Below are positions 56,633 to 64,000 of a stretch of 64,000 nt of DNA, piece after piece. The stretch's first letter is position 1. Each line of letters opens with the position of its first letter. Location of the stretch: positions 1-64,000 of the forward strand of contig JBDTNL010000008.1 of NCBI GenBank assembly GCA_039933785.1, given 5' to 3'. The notes beneath the pieces are model-generated. The model had not been told where the DNA came from. It did no database searches and saw nothing but the letters and a program-made list of their open reading frames with translations. A program made the position numbers and the translations under genes. This stretch comes from JBDTNL01 sp039933785. GTDB taxonomy: Bacteria; Acidobacteriota; Thermoanaerobaculia; Multivoradales; JAGPDF01.

Positions 56633-58792
56633 TCAGGCATCCGGAGTCGGCTCGGCCAGCCCCGTGCGAGTCTCGAGCTCGGGATGCGGTCCCGCTCGCC
56701 GAGCCTGGAGCGCCGACGGAGAGCCGACTTCGTTCAAGGCGGGCTTGCGCTCACCGCCATTCACCGCTGCGGGAGTAACGTCGCTCGCTTCCATGCGCGC
56801 CGCGGCATGGCCATTCGCCGAGGTGTTCGCAGCGCCCGGCTGGACCGCCGTCTGGCTGCGCAGCATCTCCTCCATCATCTGGCGGCCGATGGCGACACCT
56901 TCTTCGACCAATGCCAGATTTACCGAGTTGACGCCGCGCTCGCCCGCCAGCACCTCGATGCGATCCTGCGTCCGATTGCGCATGAAGCCGGCAGGGACCC
57001 GGAGGATGCGCTCCACGGCCTCGCCGTTCCAAGCCAAGGTCGACAGCAAGGGCACATGCTTGGCGTCACGCGCGATGAGCCGCTTCTCGCCGGTTGCCTC
57101 GGACGCAGAGGCGTCGGTTCCGGCCTCGGTGGCCACCGCCGGAGCGTCGTCGAGCGAAGCGGTCGAGGGCGCATCTCCAGCGGCCTTCACGCCGTCCGCG
57201 AGCGGCACGCCGGTTTCTTCCTCGACCACCTGCTGGGCGAGCTCGAGCGTCACCGTGGCGAGCTTGCGCAGGCGTGCCGTCTTTTCGATGCGGGCCTTCG
57301 CGCGCCGGCGCTTGTAGGCATCCTTCAACGTCCACAGGGCGCGGCGAGCGCTCTCGCTCCACACCAGCTTACGGCCGTCGTAGGTGACCTCCTCGGCCAA
57401 GCCGCCCTCGGCCTTCGCGATGCGCTCCAGCATTTCGCGATCGATGTGCTCGAGCTCGGCGCTGCCACAGACCGCGCAGCGCACGGCGTCGGACTCGCTT
57501 GCCGCGACCCCGCAACGCTTGCAGATCGCGACCGGCTGGCGCTCGGCGAGCTCGAGGGCCATGCGCTCGGCGAGCTGGAAGGTCATGTCCCGGGCCTGCT
57601 TCGGCATGAAGCGTTCCATTGCCTCGTCGATCACCGAGTTGGTCACCACGGAGTGGCCCTTCTCGAGCGCCAAGCGCAGGATGCCGGTGCGCGCGATGCC
57701 CTTCACCTGCGGCGGCACGCGCAGCATGCGGGCCTCGGCCTCGGGCGTCCACTTGATGCTCTCCTCGGCGCGCACGTCGATGTCCGGATAGGCCAGCGCG
57801 GTGGACAACAGGATGTCGCAGGAGCAACGACGCAGGAGGTTCTCGGTGTTGCTGCCGAGGCCGGTCTCGTCGGCCGGGCTGTGCACACCGATGCGCCCCA
57901 CGACCACCAGCCACGGGTTGGTCTTGCGCACGTGGTCGAGGATCTTCTGGAATGCCTTGCCGTCGAGCAGAGTCTTCGTGACCACTGTTCCGGCATCGAG
58001 CGCGATGCGCTCGGCCACGTCGAGGTGGGACTGGTAGATCTGCGCCAGGCCGGTGTCGATGATTTCTTCGTGGAGCTGGTTCTGCTCCTCGAAGCGAAAG
58101 ACCTTCGAGGCGCGCTCCGACAAGACGCCGACGATGCCGTGGAACACCGAATAATGCAGATACGGATCGTAGACACCGATGATCTCGACCTTCTTTTCGA
58201 ACCGTTTGGCGAGCTCGATGGCGGTCTGCAGCGCACCGAACGACTGCGGGCTGCCGTCGATACCGACCAGGATGGTGTCGCCCTCGACCTCGTCCTTCTT
58301 CGGTAGATGCTTCACTACCCACACGTCCCGCGTGCTCATGCGCGCCACGCGGTCGCACACCGAGCCGATCTCGCTGTCCTTCACGCGCCCGATGCCCAAC
58401 GCGCCCATCACGACCAGGTCGCAGTCCACACCCTGGATGTCGCGGATGAGCTCGGTATGGTGCTTGCCGTCCATCATCCGGGGTTCGAAAGGCAGCGCGC
58501 TCGCCTGACAGAGATTCTGCATCTGATCCAGATAGCTCTCCGAGATCAGCTTCAATCCGAGGGTAATCAAGCTGTCGTGGATCTTGCGCTGGCGCTCGAG
58601 CTCGACCTCGTCGAGATACTCGTCCGGCAGTGTGTACTCCATCTGCTTGAAGCGATAGTCGTGCATGCGCGCGGCATAGACGTGGCTGCCGACCATCGCG
58701 GATCCGAAGACCTTGCCCAGGGCCACGGCGTTCGTGATCGCGCGGTTGGAGAAATCAGAGTTGTCGACCGGAACGTAGATCTTGCTATACAT
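56633..58792 (-). CDS. tandem UspA protein with zinc ribbon and three PCP_red-like modules
   Basis: A 719-residue cytoplasmic protein. Two UspA domains (about 1-165 and 172-335; the second has VGRIGVHSPADETGLGSNTENLL, an ATP-type loop) are followed by a PCP_red-like module (348-397), a C4 zinc ribbon (C424, C427, C439, C442), a basic module resembling PCP_red (478-525), a Thr/Ala-rich linker and a third module (588-640; WNGEAVERILRVPAGFMRN). It overlaps the diheme cytochrome gene by 8 bases, so it is translationally coupled to the respiratory genes. Its role is probably a sensor or carrier for cofactor delivery; this is inference. Confidence 0.85.
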   Translation of the reverse strand: MYSKIYVPVDNSDFSNRAITNAVALGKVFGSAMVGSHVYAARMHDYRFKQMEYTLPDEYLDEVELERQRKIHDSLITLGLKLISESYLDQMQNLCQASALPFEPRMMDGKHHTELIRDIQGVDCDLVVMGALGIGRVKDSEIGSVCDRVARMSTRDVWVVKHLPKKDEVEGDTILVGIDGSPQSFGALQTAIELAKRFEKKVEIIGVYDPYLHYSVFHGIVGVLSERASKVFRFEEQNQLHEEIIDTGLAQIYQSHLDVAERIALDAGTVVTKTLLDGKAFQKILDHVRKTNPWLVVVGRIGVHSPADETGLGSNTENLLRRCSCDILLSTALAYPDIDVRAEESIKWTPEAEARMLRVPPQVKGIARTGILRLALEKGHSVVTNSVIDEAMERFMPKQARDMTFQLAERMALELAERQPVAICKRCGVAASESDAVRCAVCGSAELEHIDREMLERIAKAEGGLAEEVTYDGRKLVWSESARRALWTLKDAYKRRRAKARIEKTARLRKLATVTLELAQQVVEEETGVPLADGVKAAGDAPSTASLDDAPAVATEAGTDASASEATGEKRLIARDAKHVPLLSTLAWNGEAVERILRVPAGFMRNRTQDRIEVLAGERGVNSVNLALVEEGVAIGRQMMEEMLRSQTAVQPGAANTSANGHAAARMEASDVTPAAVNGGERKPALNEVGSPSALQARRAGPHPELETRTGLAEPTPDA

Positions 58793-60476
58793 GAGAAACC
58801 TCGCCGTCCTGGTTGTCGTGCGTCGTACCGAGCTCTCGAGACCGCCGCCTCACCCAGGCGATCAGCAGGAGCTCGACGACGAGCACCCCGATCGCGCTCT
58901 CCAACATCGGCAGGAACGGCGACGGACTCTCCTGCGGCATCGTGTACAGATACATCCATTGCGTCAAGCCGCGTTTGTTGCCACGTTCGCGCTGGAAGCC
59001 GTCCCAGAGCGAGAACGCGACGGGAACGAACTGATTCTCGACGAAACTGACGCCGCCGCTGGTGCGAGCGGCACGCTTCACGAACACGGTCCACTCGCCG
59101 TGATCGTAGCTCGCGACCGAGGTCAGGTCCTCCCCCTCGACCAGCGACACGCTCTTGCTGCCTGCGCCAGAGTAACGCTGCGCGGCTTTCGATGCCAGAT
59201 CGACGAACCAGAGGTCGACCGAGTTCTGCGCGTCGCCGAAGATGAAGTACGGCTTCCGGATGCCCGTCGGAAGCTGCGTCGGGAGCTGGATCGCGACCGC
59301 GTCCGAGAACTCGCCGGCACCGCCGGCCGGAGCGGCCGTGGCCGACTCTTCGCCCCAGATGTCCGCGCCGCCGGCGGGCGCTGGAGCGGGCGTCGCGGGG
59401 GCGGCATCGTCACCCCAGACATCGCCGCTCTTCGCTGGCGCAGCCGCCGCATCGCCGGCGTCCTCTTCCGGGGGCACCACGATGTCGGGCGCATTGTGAC
59501 CGCTGGCGTCCGCGCGCAGGTCGTGCCACGACATCTCGAACGCGACTTCCTTGGCGTTGTAGAGCCCACGCACCGTGATGCCGCTCGCCGACGGATGGAA
59601 GTCGCGTCCCGGTTCGGTCACTTGGCCGACGATCGGGAAGTACGCCATGGGCGCGTTGGCAAAGAGCTCCTTGCCGCGCGCGAGATCGAGGTCGTCCGTG
59701 CTCCAGGCGACCTGCAGGAGACTCGAGTAACCCGGCGCATCGCGGCCGTCGAGGCTCTCGATGTAGTCCACCAGCTGCCAGCGCTCGACAGCGCTCAGCG
59801 ATTCGGCGAACGACGGCATGGGCGTGCCGTTGAGACCGGTGCTGAAGGTGCGGTAGATGTCCTCGCGCGAAGGTCCGCCGCGAAACGTCCAGCGCATGGT
59901 TAGGTCAGCGGGCCGGATCGGGTGGTCCCAGTCGTCCTTGAGCGTCGGCGCCGAGGTCCCGTCGCCGCGGCCCTGTTCGCCGTGGCAGGCACCGCAACCG
60001 ATACGCTGGTAGACCTCCTTGCCCTTCTCCGCGGACTCCTTCGAGAACGCCGGCGCCTTCGGAATCGTGATTGGGGTCGGCTTCTTGGCGGCATCCGCGA
60101 AATCGGGCGAAAACGATTTGACCGCCGCCAACAGCGTCTCGATATCGGAATCCGACAGTTGCTTCCAAGCCGGCATCGAGGTGTATGGCATGCCCTCGCG
60201 AATGACGTGACGCAAGTCGTCGTCGGTGGGCAGCGCACCGTTCGGCGTGTGGCGGATCTTGAATTTGCCGGCGGTAAAGTCTCTTGGCTTCGGAAGCAGA
60301 TGCGCCGCCGCGAGGCCTTGGCCGTCCCCCTTGACGCCGTGACATTGCGAGCAAAGCTTCTGATAGAGCGGCCCGCCCGCCTCGCCGTCCGCGGCTGTCT
60401 GCGCTGACGCCAAGCCGCTGAACGAAGACAGAGCCAGATACGAAACAGCGAGCACGGCTGAGCGCGCGACGCTCAC
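58785..60476 (-). CDS. dihaem cytochrome c with ethylbenzene-dehydrogenase-like haem b domain
   Basis: A 563-residue exported protein starting at GTG 60476, which overlaps the preceding stop (GTGA). After a signal peptide there are two cytochrome c domains (C42-H46 and C161-H165), then an EB_dh-type domain (about 285-500) split by a low-complexity linker with two DVWG/DIWG repeats, and a C-terminal membrane helix (about 520-542). EB_dh domains bind haem b in gamma subunits of ethylbenzene dehydrogenase and nitrite oxidoreductase, but no alpha or beta subunit is in the window. It probably relays electrons to the neighbouring bd-like protein. Confidence 0.86.
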   Translation of the reverse strand: MSVARSAVLAVSYLALSSFSGLASAQTAADGEAGGPLYQKLCSQCHGVKGDGQGLAAAHLLPKPRDFTAGKFKIRHTPNGALPTDDDLRHVIREGMPYTSMPAWKQLSDSDIETLLAAVKSFSPDFADAAKKPTPITIPKAPAFSKESAEKGKEVYQRIGCGACHGEQGRGDGTSAPTLKDDWDHPIRPADLTMRWTFRGGPSREDIYRTFSTGLNGTPMPSFAESLSAVERWQLVDYIESLDGRDAPGYSSLLQVAWSTDDLDLARGKELFANAPMAYFPIVGQVTEPGRDFHPSASGITVRGLYNAKEVAFEMSWHDLRADASGHNAPDIVVPPEEDAGDAAAAPAKSGDVWGDDAAPATPAPAPAGGADIWGEESATAAPAGGAGEFSDAVAIQLPTQLPTGIRKPYFIFGDAQNSVDLWFVDLASKAAQRYSGAGSKSVSLVEGEDLTSVASYDHGEWTVFVKRAARTSGGVSFVENQFVPVAFSLWDGFQRERGNKRGLTQWMYLYTMPQESPSPFLPMLESAIGVLVVELLLIAWVRRRSRELGTTHDNQDGEVSHV

Positions 60477-61297
60477 TTGTGGTCCTCGCGCGCCCGCGGC
60501 TGCTGGCCGGTGAAGTCGTAGAGGAAGTGCACTACGTCCCAGATCTCTTCCTCGCTGAGGAACTTCTCCCAACTCGGCATTGCCGTATCCCACGGGCCGC
60601 CTTCGTCGGGAAGACCCGGGCCGCCCTTCGAGATACGCCAGAACAGGAAGGACTCCTGCAGCAAGGCGATGGCGCCGCCGTCGGCGAAATTCGTCGGAAT
60701 CGGGTTCAGCCCGCGCGCGTACATCCCGTCGCCGCGTAAGGCGTCGCCGTGGCAGAAAACGCAGTTCTGGTAGTAGACCCGCCGGCCGTTGGCCAAGTGT
60801 TTCTTGAAGGCCTCGGGGTCCGAAGTCTTGAGGGCGGCGTACGGGCTGTCCAGATGCACCAAGTCGAATGCCTTGTCGTGGACCGTCACGGTGTCCGGCG
60901 GCGCCGGGTGGATGGTGCGAGGGAACGCCGGCGCTTCGAGCTTGACGTTCATCCGGCGATAGACCCCGAAAGCCACGAGCGCCGGCACCAGGACCACCAC
61001 GGCATAGAGCAGAGTCTTCCTGGACGGGTCAGTGCATAGACGGACGAGTGGTCCGGTGAATCCATGCAAGCGTTCACGATCGGAAGTGATGTAGGCGACC
61101 GTCGCCAGGGTGACAATTCCCATGTACAGCGTCACCACCGATTGGGGGACTGGTACCGCGAATCCGTAGCGGAGGAAAACGAAGATCGAGGCCCAGGAGG
61201 TCAGGGTCCACAGGAACGTACCGGCGCGCCGGATCCGCAGGATCACCTGTACCAGGATCAACGGCAGCACCACCCAGAGGACGATCGGCAGATTCAT
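60473..61297 (-). CDS. membrane-anchored cytochrome c with four N-terminal helices
   Basis: A 274-residue protein. Four hydrophobic segments (about 4-22, 27-50, 52-71, 95-113) precede a periplasmic cytochrome c domain with CVFCHG (C179, C182, H183) and a methionine in TAMPSWEKF. The ATG at 61297 follows the upstream gene by 2 bases; the frame open before it lies over that gene and is not coding. It is probably a subunit of the bd-like complex. Confidence 0.88.
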   Translation of the reverse strand: MNLPIVLWVVLPLILVQVILRIRRAGTFLWTLTSWASIFVFLRYGFAVPVPQSVVTLYMGIVTLATVAYITSDRERLHGFTGPLVRLCTDPSRKTLLYAVVVLVPALVAFGVYRRMNVKLEAPAFPRTIHPAPPDTVTVHDKAFDLVHLDSPYAALKTSDPEAFKKHLANGRRVYYQNCVFCHGDALRGDGMYARGLNPIPTNFADGGAIALLQESFLFWRISKGGPGLPDEGGPWDTAMPSWEKFLSEEEIWDVVHFLYDFTGQQPRAREDHK

Positions 61298-61299
61298 CG

Positions 61300-61932
61300 C
61301 TAGTGACTCGCCACAGGAGCGGGAAGCTTCGCCGCGCCGCTGGTTGGCGCGGGAGTTTTCGCCCCGGCATCGGCGGGAGGCGACACGGGCACAGGAGCGG
61401 CCGGCGCAGCAGCCGCCCCCGCGGCTCCGGCGACCAGTCCCGGTCCACCGTTCTGCCATGGGAGCTTGGTCTGCATGTTCACCGTGGTCGTGCCGCCCAG
61501 GCTCTGCAGGTACGAGATCACCGCCAGGATTTCGTCGTCGGTCAAACCGATTGGCGGCTTGCTGATCTGGGGCATACCGGGGTTGAAGCCCGGGACGATG
61601 AACTTCTCAGGCTCATAAAGCGATTGTGCGAGATATTCGACGTCACTGAGGCCCGGCACGCGGTGGGCGGCACGCGCGCCAACACCGTCCAGGTCGGGAT
61701 AGCGATAGGGCCCGGTCTTCTTGCCGATGGTGTGGCAGGTAAAGCACAGCCCCTTGTTTTCCATGATGTCGCGGCCGGTCTTTCGCATCTGGTCGGGAGT
61801 CATGTCCTTACTCATGACCGTATCGACCGGCGGATGGACCTCTTTCTGCGGCACGAGCTGACCGACATAGGTGTAAAACCCCGTGGTCGCGACGGCCAAG
61901 GCCGCGATTCGCAAGCTCACGGGAATCCTCAT
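61300..61932 (-). CDS. membrane-anchored monohaem cytochrome c
   Basis: A 210-residue protein with one N-terminal helix (uncleaved or signal), a cytochrome c domain with CFTCHT (C63, C66, H67) and a methionine in GMPQISKPP, and an Ala/Pro-rich C-terminal tail. It overlaps the bd-like gene by 4 bases and belongs to the same complex by position. Confidence 0.88.
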   Translation of the reverse strand: MRIPVSLRIAALAVATTGFYTYVGQLVPQKEVHPPVDTVMSKDMTPDQMRKTGRDIMENKGLCFTCHTIGKKTGPYRYPDLDGVGARAAHRVPGLSDVEYLAQSLYEPEKFIVPGFNPGMPQISKPPIGLTDDEILAVISYLQSLGGTTTVNMQTKLPWQNGGPGLVAGAAGAAAAPAAPVPVSPPADAGAKTPAPTSGAAKLPAPVASH

Positions 61933-63782
61933 CGCGCCGCCTCGAGATCCTTCGGCGGCTTGGGCTCCCAGTCCTTCTTGCCGCCCAGGCTCGCCAGCCA
62001 GAACACGAAGCTGATCAGCAGGAAGAAAATCAACACGGTCACCGAGACGACCGTGGTCGCGAAGCCGAGGGTAGGCGTAAAGGCGTCCGGCGAGGTGTCA
62101 CGAATCACGCCGTACACGTGCCAGTGCTGGCGGAGGCCCGACCGCACGTAGCCCATGAGGCCCATCAGCCAGGTGAAGGTCACGGCGATGAAGATCAGCA
62201 CGTATTGGGAGATCGGATTGATCTTGCCCCACTGCGGCTCGCCGGCCTTCTTGGCGTTGCGGAAGAGGAAAACGTCGATCGTCGTCACCGAAATCATCGC
62301 GATGAGCACTGAGAGCACCTGCGGGATCGAGAAAAAGATGCGCACCCTGGCCTCGACGAAATAGCCGTACACGCCGAGGAAGATGACGATCGACGCCGCC
62401 GCCAGGAAGATGATCAGCTGCGCCCGATTGCCCGCCTTGGCCCACGGTACGATCGGAGTCTTGCCGCTCCGCCGATAGAGCAGGAAGCTCAGGAAGGTCG
62501 TCAAGATGAGGATGTTGACCGCGGTGTTCTTGGCCGACATCACGCCCAGGAATTGCAGCGCCGGATGCGACGAGCCACCCATGGCGCGGATCTCCGAGAC
62601 CGTGGAGATGATCGAGCGCGGCGTCGCCCACACCATGAAGCAGAGCGCGACCAGCATGAGCAGGTACTTGATGTACTTCTGGAACTGCTCGGCGCCCTTG
62701 ATTCGCCCCATCCCCAGCCACAGGTAGTAGTTCGCGGCGAGGAAGAGGTTGCCGATCAGCACGGCTTGGATGATGAACAGCCAGGAGAAGGCGCCGCCCA
62801 TCATGGTCAGGCCTAGGGTCTGCGAGTACGCGTAGATCTCCTTCGCCAGGTAGTAGCCGGCGAAGGGCAGGGGCAGAAACGCGCAGATGGCGACGAAGTT
62901 GCCGATGTAGCCCATCCAGTCGTAGTGCGCGCGCTCCTCGTCGGTCTTGGCCCCGAGGAACTTGTACGCCGCGTAGGCCGCGGCCACCGAGCCGCCAAAC
63001 GCGATGTTGGCGATGATGCGGTGGATGTTGATCGGCATCCAGGTGTAGTTGTGCACTGCATCCCAGGTGCTGATCAGGGCGCCTTTTTCCGAAATCCCCG
63101 ACGGCGACGTCATGAACGTGAGCCAGGCGTTCGCGATCAGCATGATCGCCGTACCCACCAGGTTGAGACCCAGCCCGAGCATCAGGTGCACTCGCGGCGA
63201 GAACTTGCCCCAACCGTAGTAGTAGGTGTACAGGAAAAACGCCTCGAGAAAGAACAACGCGACGTAGATCAAGAACGTGGGCGAGAACACGCTCACCATG
63301 TAGCCGATGAACTTCGGATACAGGATCAGCAGCATGAAGGTGAGCACGGCCCCGAACGCTCCGGTGAGCGAGAACGAAACCGACAGCAGTCTGCAGAACT
63401 CGTAGGCCAGATGGTCGTAGCGCGGATCCTTGGTGCGATAGCCGATGAACTCGATGATCAGGGCGAAGAGCGGCACCGCGAGCACGAAGGCGGCGAAGAG
63501 CAAGTGGAGCTGGGCGATCACCCAGACGGCGACTCGGCTGCCGATCTTGGGGAAGGCGCGGTATTCGACTTCCTGGTACGGCTTCTCGCGATCGCGCTTG
63601 TCTTCTTCGGCCTTCTGGTCGGCGACGCCCTGTGCCCGGGGCGTTTCCGCCGGGGCGCTCGCGGCGGGCTGGGTGTAGGGCGCGTGGTATTCCCGGTGGA
63701 GCAGGAACGTCGCGACACCGACTACGAGCGCGAAACCGACCAGGGTCGCGACGATGGCGCGGAACATCGGATTGCTCTTCAT
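61929..63782 (-). CDS. cytochrome bd oxidase subunit I-like protein without quinol loop
   Basis: A 617-residue membrane protein of the CydA superfamily. Ligand-type residues are H93 (AQLHLLFAAF), E180 in the strongly CydA-like LFFLEAFFLYTYYYGWGK, and H254 (INIHRIIANI). The Q-loop and GRQPW motif of quinol-oxidising CydA are absent; helix six runs almost directly into helix seven. A periplasmic insertion (about 31-75) follows the first helix, and there are extra C-terminal helices. No CydB gene is nearby; instead three cytochromes c follow. It probably takes electrons from cytochrome c. Confidence 0.87.
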   Translation of the reverse strand: MKSNPMFRAIVATLVGFALVVGVATFLLHREYHAPYTQPAASAPAETPRAQGVADQKAEEDKRDREKPYQEVEYRAFPKIGSRVAVWVIAQLHLLFAAFVLAVPLFALIIEFIGYRTKDPRYDHLAYEFCRLLSVSFSLTGAFGAVLTFMLLILYPKFIGYMVSVFSPTFLIYVALFFLEAFFLYTYYYGWGKFSPRVHLMLGLGLNLVGTAIMLIANAWLTFMTSPSGISEKGALISTWDAVHNYTWMPINIHRIIANIAFGGSVAAAYAAYKFLGAKTDEERAHYDWMGYIGNFVAICAFLPLPFAGYYLAKEIYAYSQTLGLTMMGGAFSWLFIIQAVLIGNLFLAANYYLWLGMGRIKGAEQFQKYIKYLLMLVALCFMVWATPRSIISTVSEIRAMGGSSHPALQFLGVMSAKNTAVNILILTTFLSFLLYRRSGKTPIVPWAKAGNRAQLIIFLAAASIVIFLGVYGYFVEARVRIFFSIPQVLSVLIAMISVTTIDVFLFRNAKKAGEPQWGKINPISQYVLIFIAVTFTWLMGLMGYVRSGLRQHWHVYGVIRDTSPDAFTPTLGFATTVVSVTVLIFFLLISFVFWLASLGGKKDWEPKPPKDLEAAR

Positions 63783-64000
63783 GACTTGCCCGCCGCGGGT
63801 GATGGAGTCGCCGCCGGTGTGACCGCCGAAGCGGGGCTAGCAGGTACTGGAGAGCGGGCGGCGCGCTCGGCCTGAATGAGACGCAGATGCGCAATGATCG
63901 CCCACCGGTCTGCGACCGGAATCGGATACTTGTACGAAGGCATCAGGCCAGTGCCATTCGTGATGGTGTCGAAGATCTGGCCAACCGCCATCTGCCGCAA
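63779..64000 (-). CDS. ActE-like cytochrome c, C-terminal part
   Basis: Seventy-three visible C-terminal codons of a gene that begins beyond the window. The run TNGTGLMPSYKYPIPVADRWAI matches the end of ActE (MTNGFSTMPSYASQVPVEDRWAI), including the axial methionine, followed by an Ala/Pro tail. It overlaps the bd-like gene by 4 bases. It suggests that another ACIII-like set continues to the right. Confidence 0.8.
   Translation of the reverse strand: MRQMAVGQIFDTITNGTGLMPSYKYPIPVADRWAIIAHLRLIQAERAARSPVPASPASAVTPAATPSPAAGKS

Noticed and set aside
55718..58306. An 862-codon open frame on the plus strand opposite the GNAT and stress-protein genes.
   Set aside because: It spans two real minus-strand genes and their gap, and its product has the composition of a shadow frame with no recognisable motif.
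53023..58792. Chlorophyll biosynthesis genes, suggested by PCP_red-like domains.
   Set aside because: No BchL, BchN or BchB catalytic core, no magnesium chelatase and no reaction-centre gene is present; only the small C-terminal module is shared.
58785..60476. Nitrite oxidoreductase or ethylbenzene dehydrogenase gamma subunit.
   Set aside because: The EB_dh-like domain fits, but no molybdenum alpha or Fe-S beta subunit is in the window, and two c-type haems precede the domain, so a specific enzyme name is not justified.

Overview
The window is about two-thirds G+C, densely packed and fully bacterial. A protein with a GWxTD-like N-terminus and a von Willebrand A domain of the acidobacterial type, alternative complex III (ACIII) genes, a caa3-type oxidase and a complete C5-pathway haem operon together suggest a high-GC member of the Acidobacteriota. 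That placement is an inference from gene content; there is no rRNA or tRNA gene in the window.

Layout. (1) 1-4818, minus: a polyamine/spermidine-type ABC transporter operon with two ATPase genes, the second cut by the window edge. (2) 4913-21000: mixed housekeeping genes: a MoeB-rhodanese sulfur-transfer protein facing a sulfite-oxidase-like molybdoenzyme, a DinB/YfiT protein, an Lrp regulator with a DMT exporter and a group II PLP decarboxylase, a MiaE-like tRNA hydroxylase, xseAB, a large VWFA exported protein, an OB-HD nuclease, and then DUF420, SCO and CtaB for oxidase assembly. (3) 21073-34912, plus: ctaA followed by ACIII (actABCDEF), a small membrane protein, an SCO protein and coxBACD, behind a perfect Rex-type operator at 22054-22071. 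(4) 34921-44046: an HD nucleotidase on plus, then on minus the haem operon hemA-L-C-D-B-E-N plus a DJ-1/PfpI gene. (5) 44236-52382, plus: a second respiratory locus with only ActC, ActD and ActF paralogues, a type 1 copper protein and an A1-like cytochrome oxidase that keeps D-channel residues but has Leu in place of the K-channel lysine. (6) 52380-52975: a broken REP-associated transposase between inverted REP palindromes. (7) 53023-64000, minus: an ActE-like cytochrome (partial), a cytochrome bd subunit I-like protein without a quinol loop, three c-type cytochromes (one with an ethylbenzene-dehydrogenase-like haem b domain), a 719-residue universal stress protein with PCP_red-like modules, a GNAT protein, an Mrp/ApbC ATPase, a zinc-ribbon PCP_red protein and a radical SAM/SPASM protein with a C-terminal PCP_red domain.

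How they fit. The haem operon makes the tetrapyrrole, CtaB/CtaA convert it to haem O/A, SCO and DUF420 proteins support copper-site assembly, and at least three loci use haem for electron transfer to oxygen. Locus 3 is a conventional quinol to cytochrome c to O2 chain. Locus 5 is a trimmed ACIII-like module tied to an unusual oxidase. Locus 7 is the least familiar: a bd-superfamily protein apparently fed by cytochromes c, next to proteins that share a domain known from protochlorophyllide reductase, a radical SAM enzyme and a metal/Fe-S carrier. It is the best candidate for an undescribed system.
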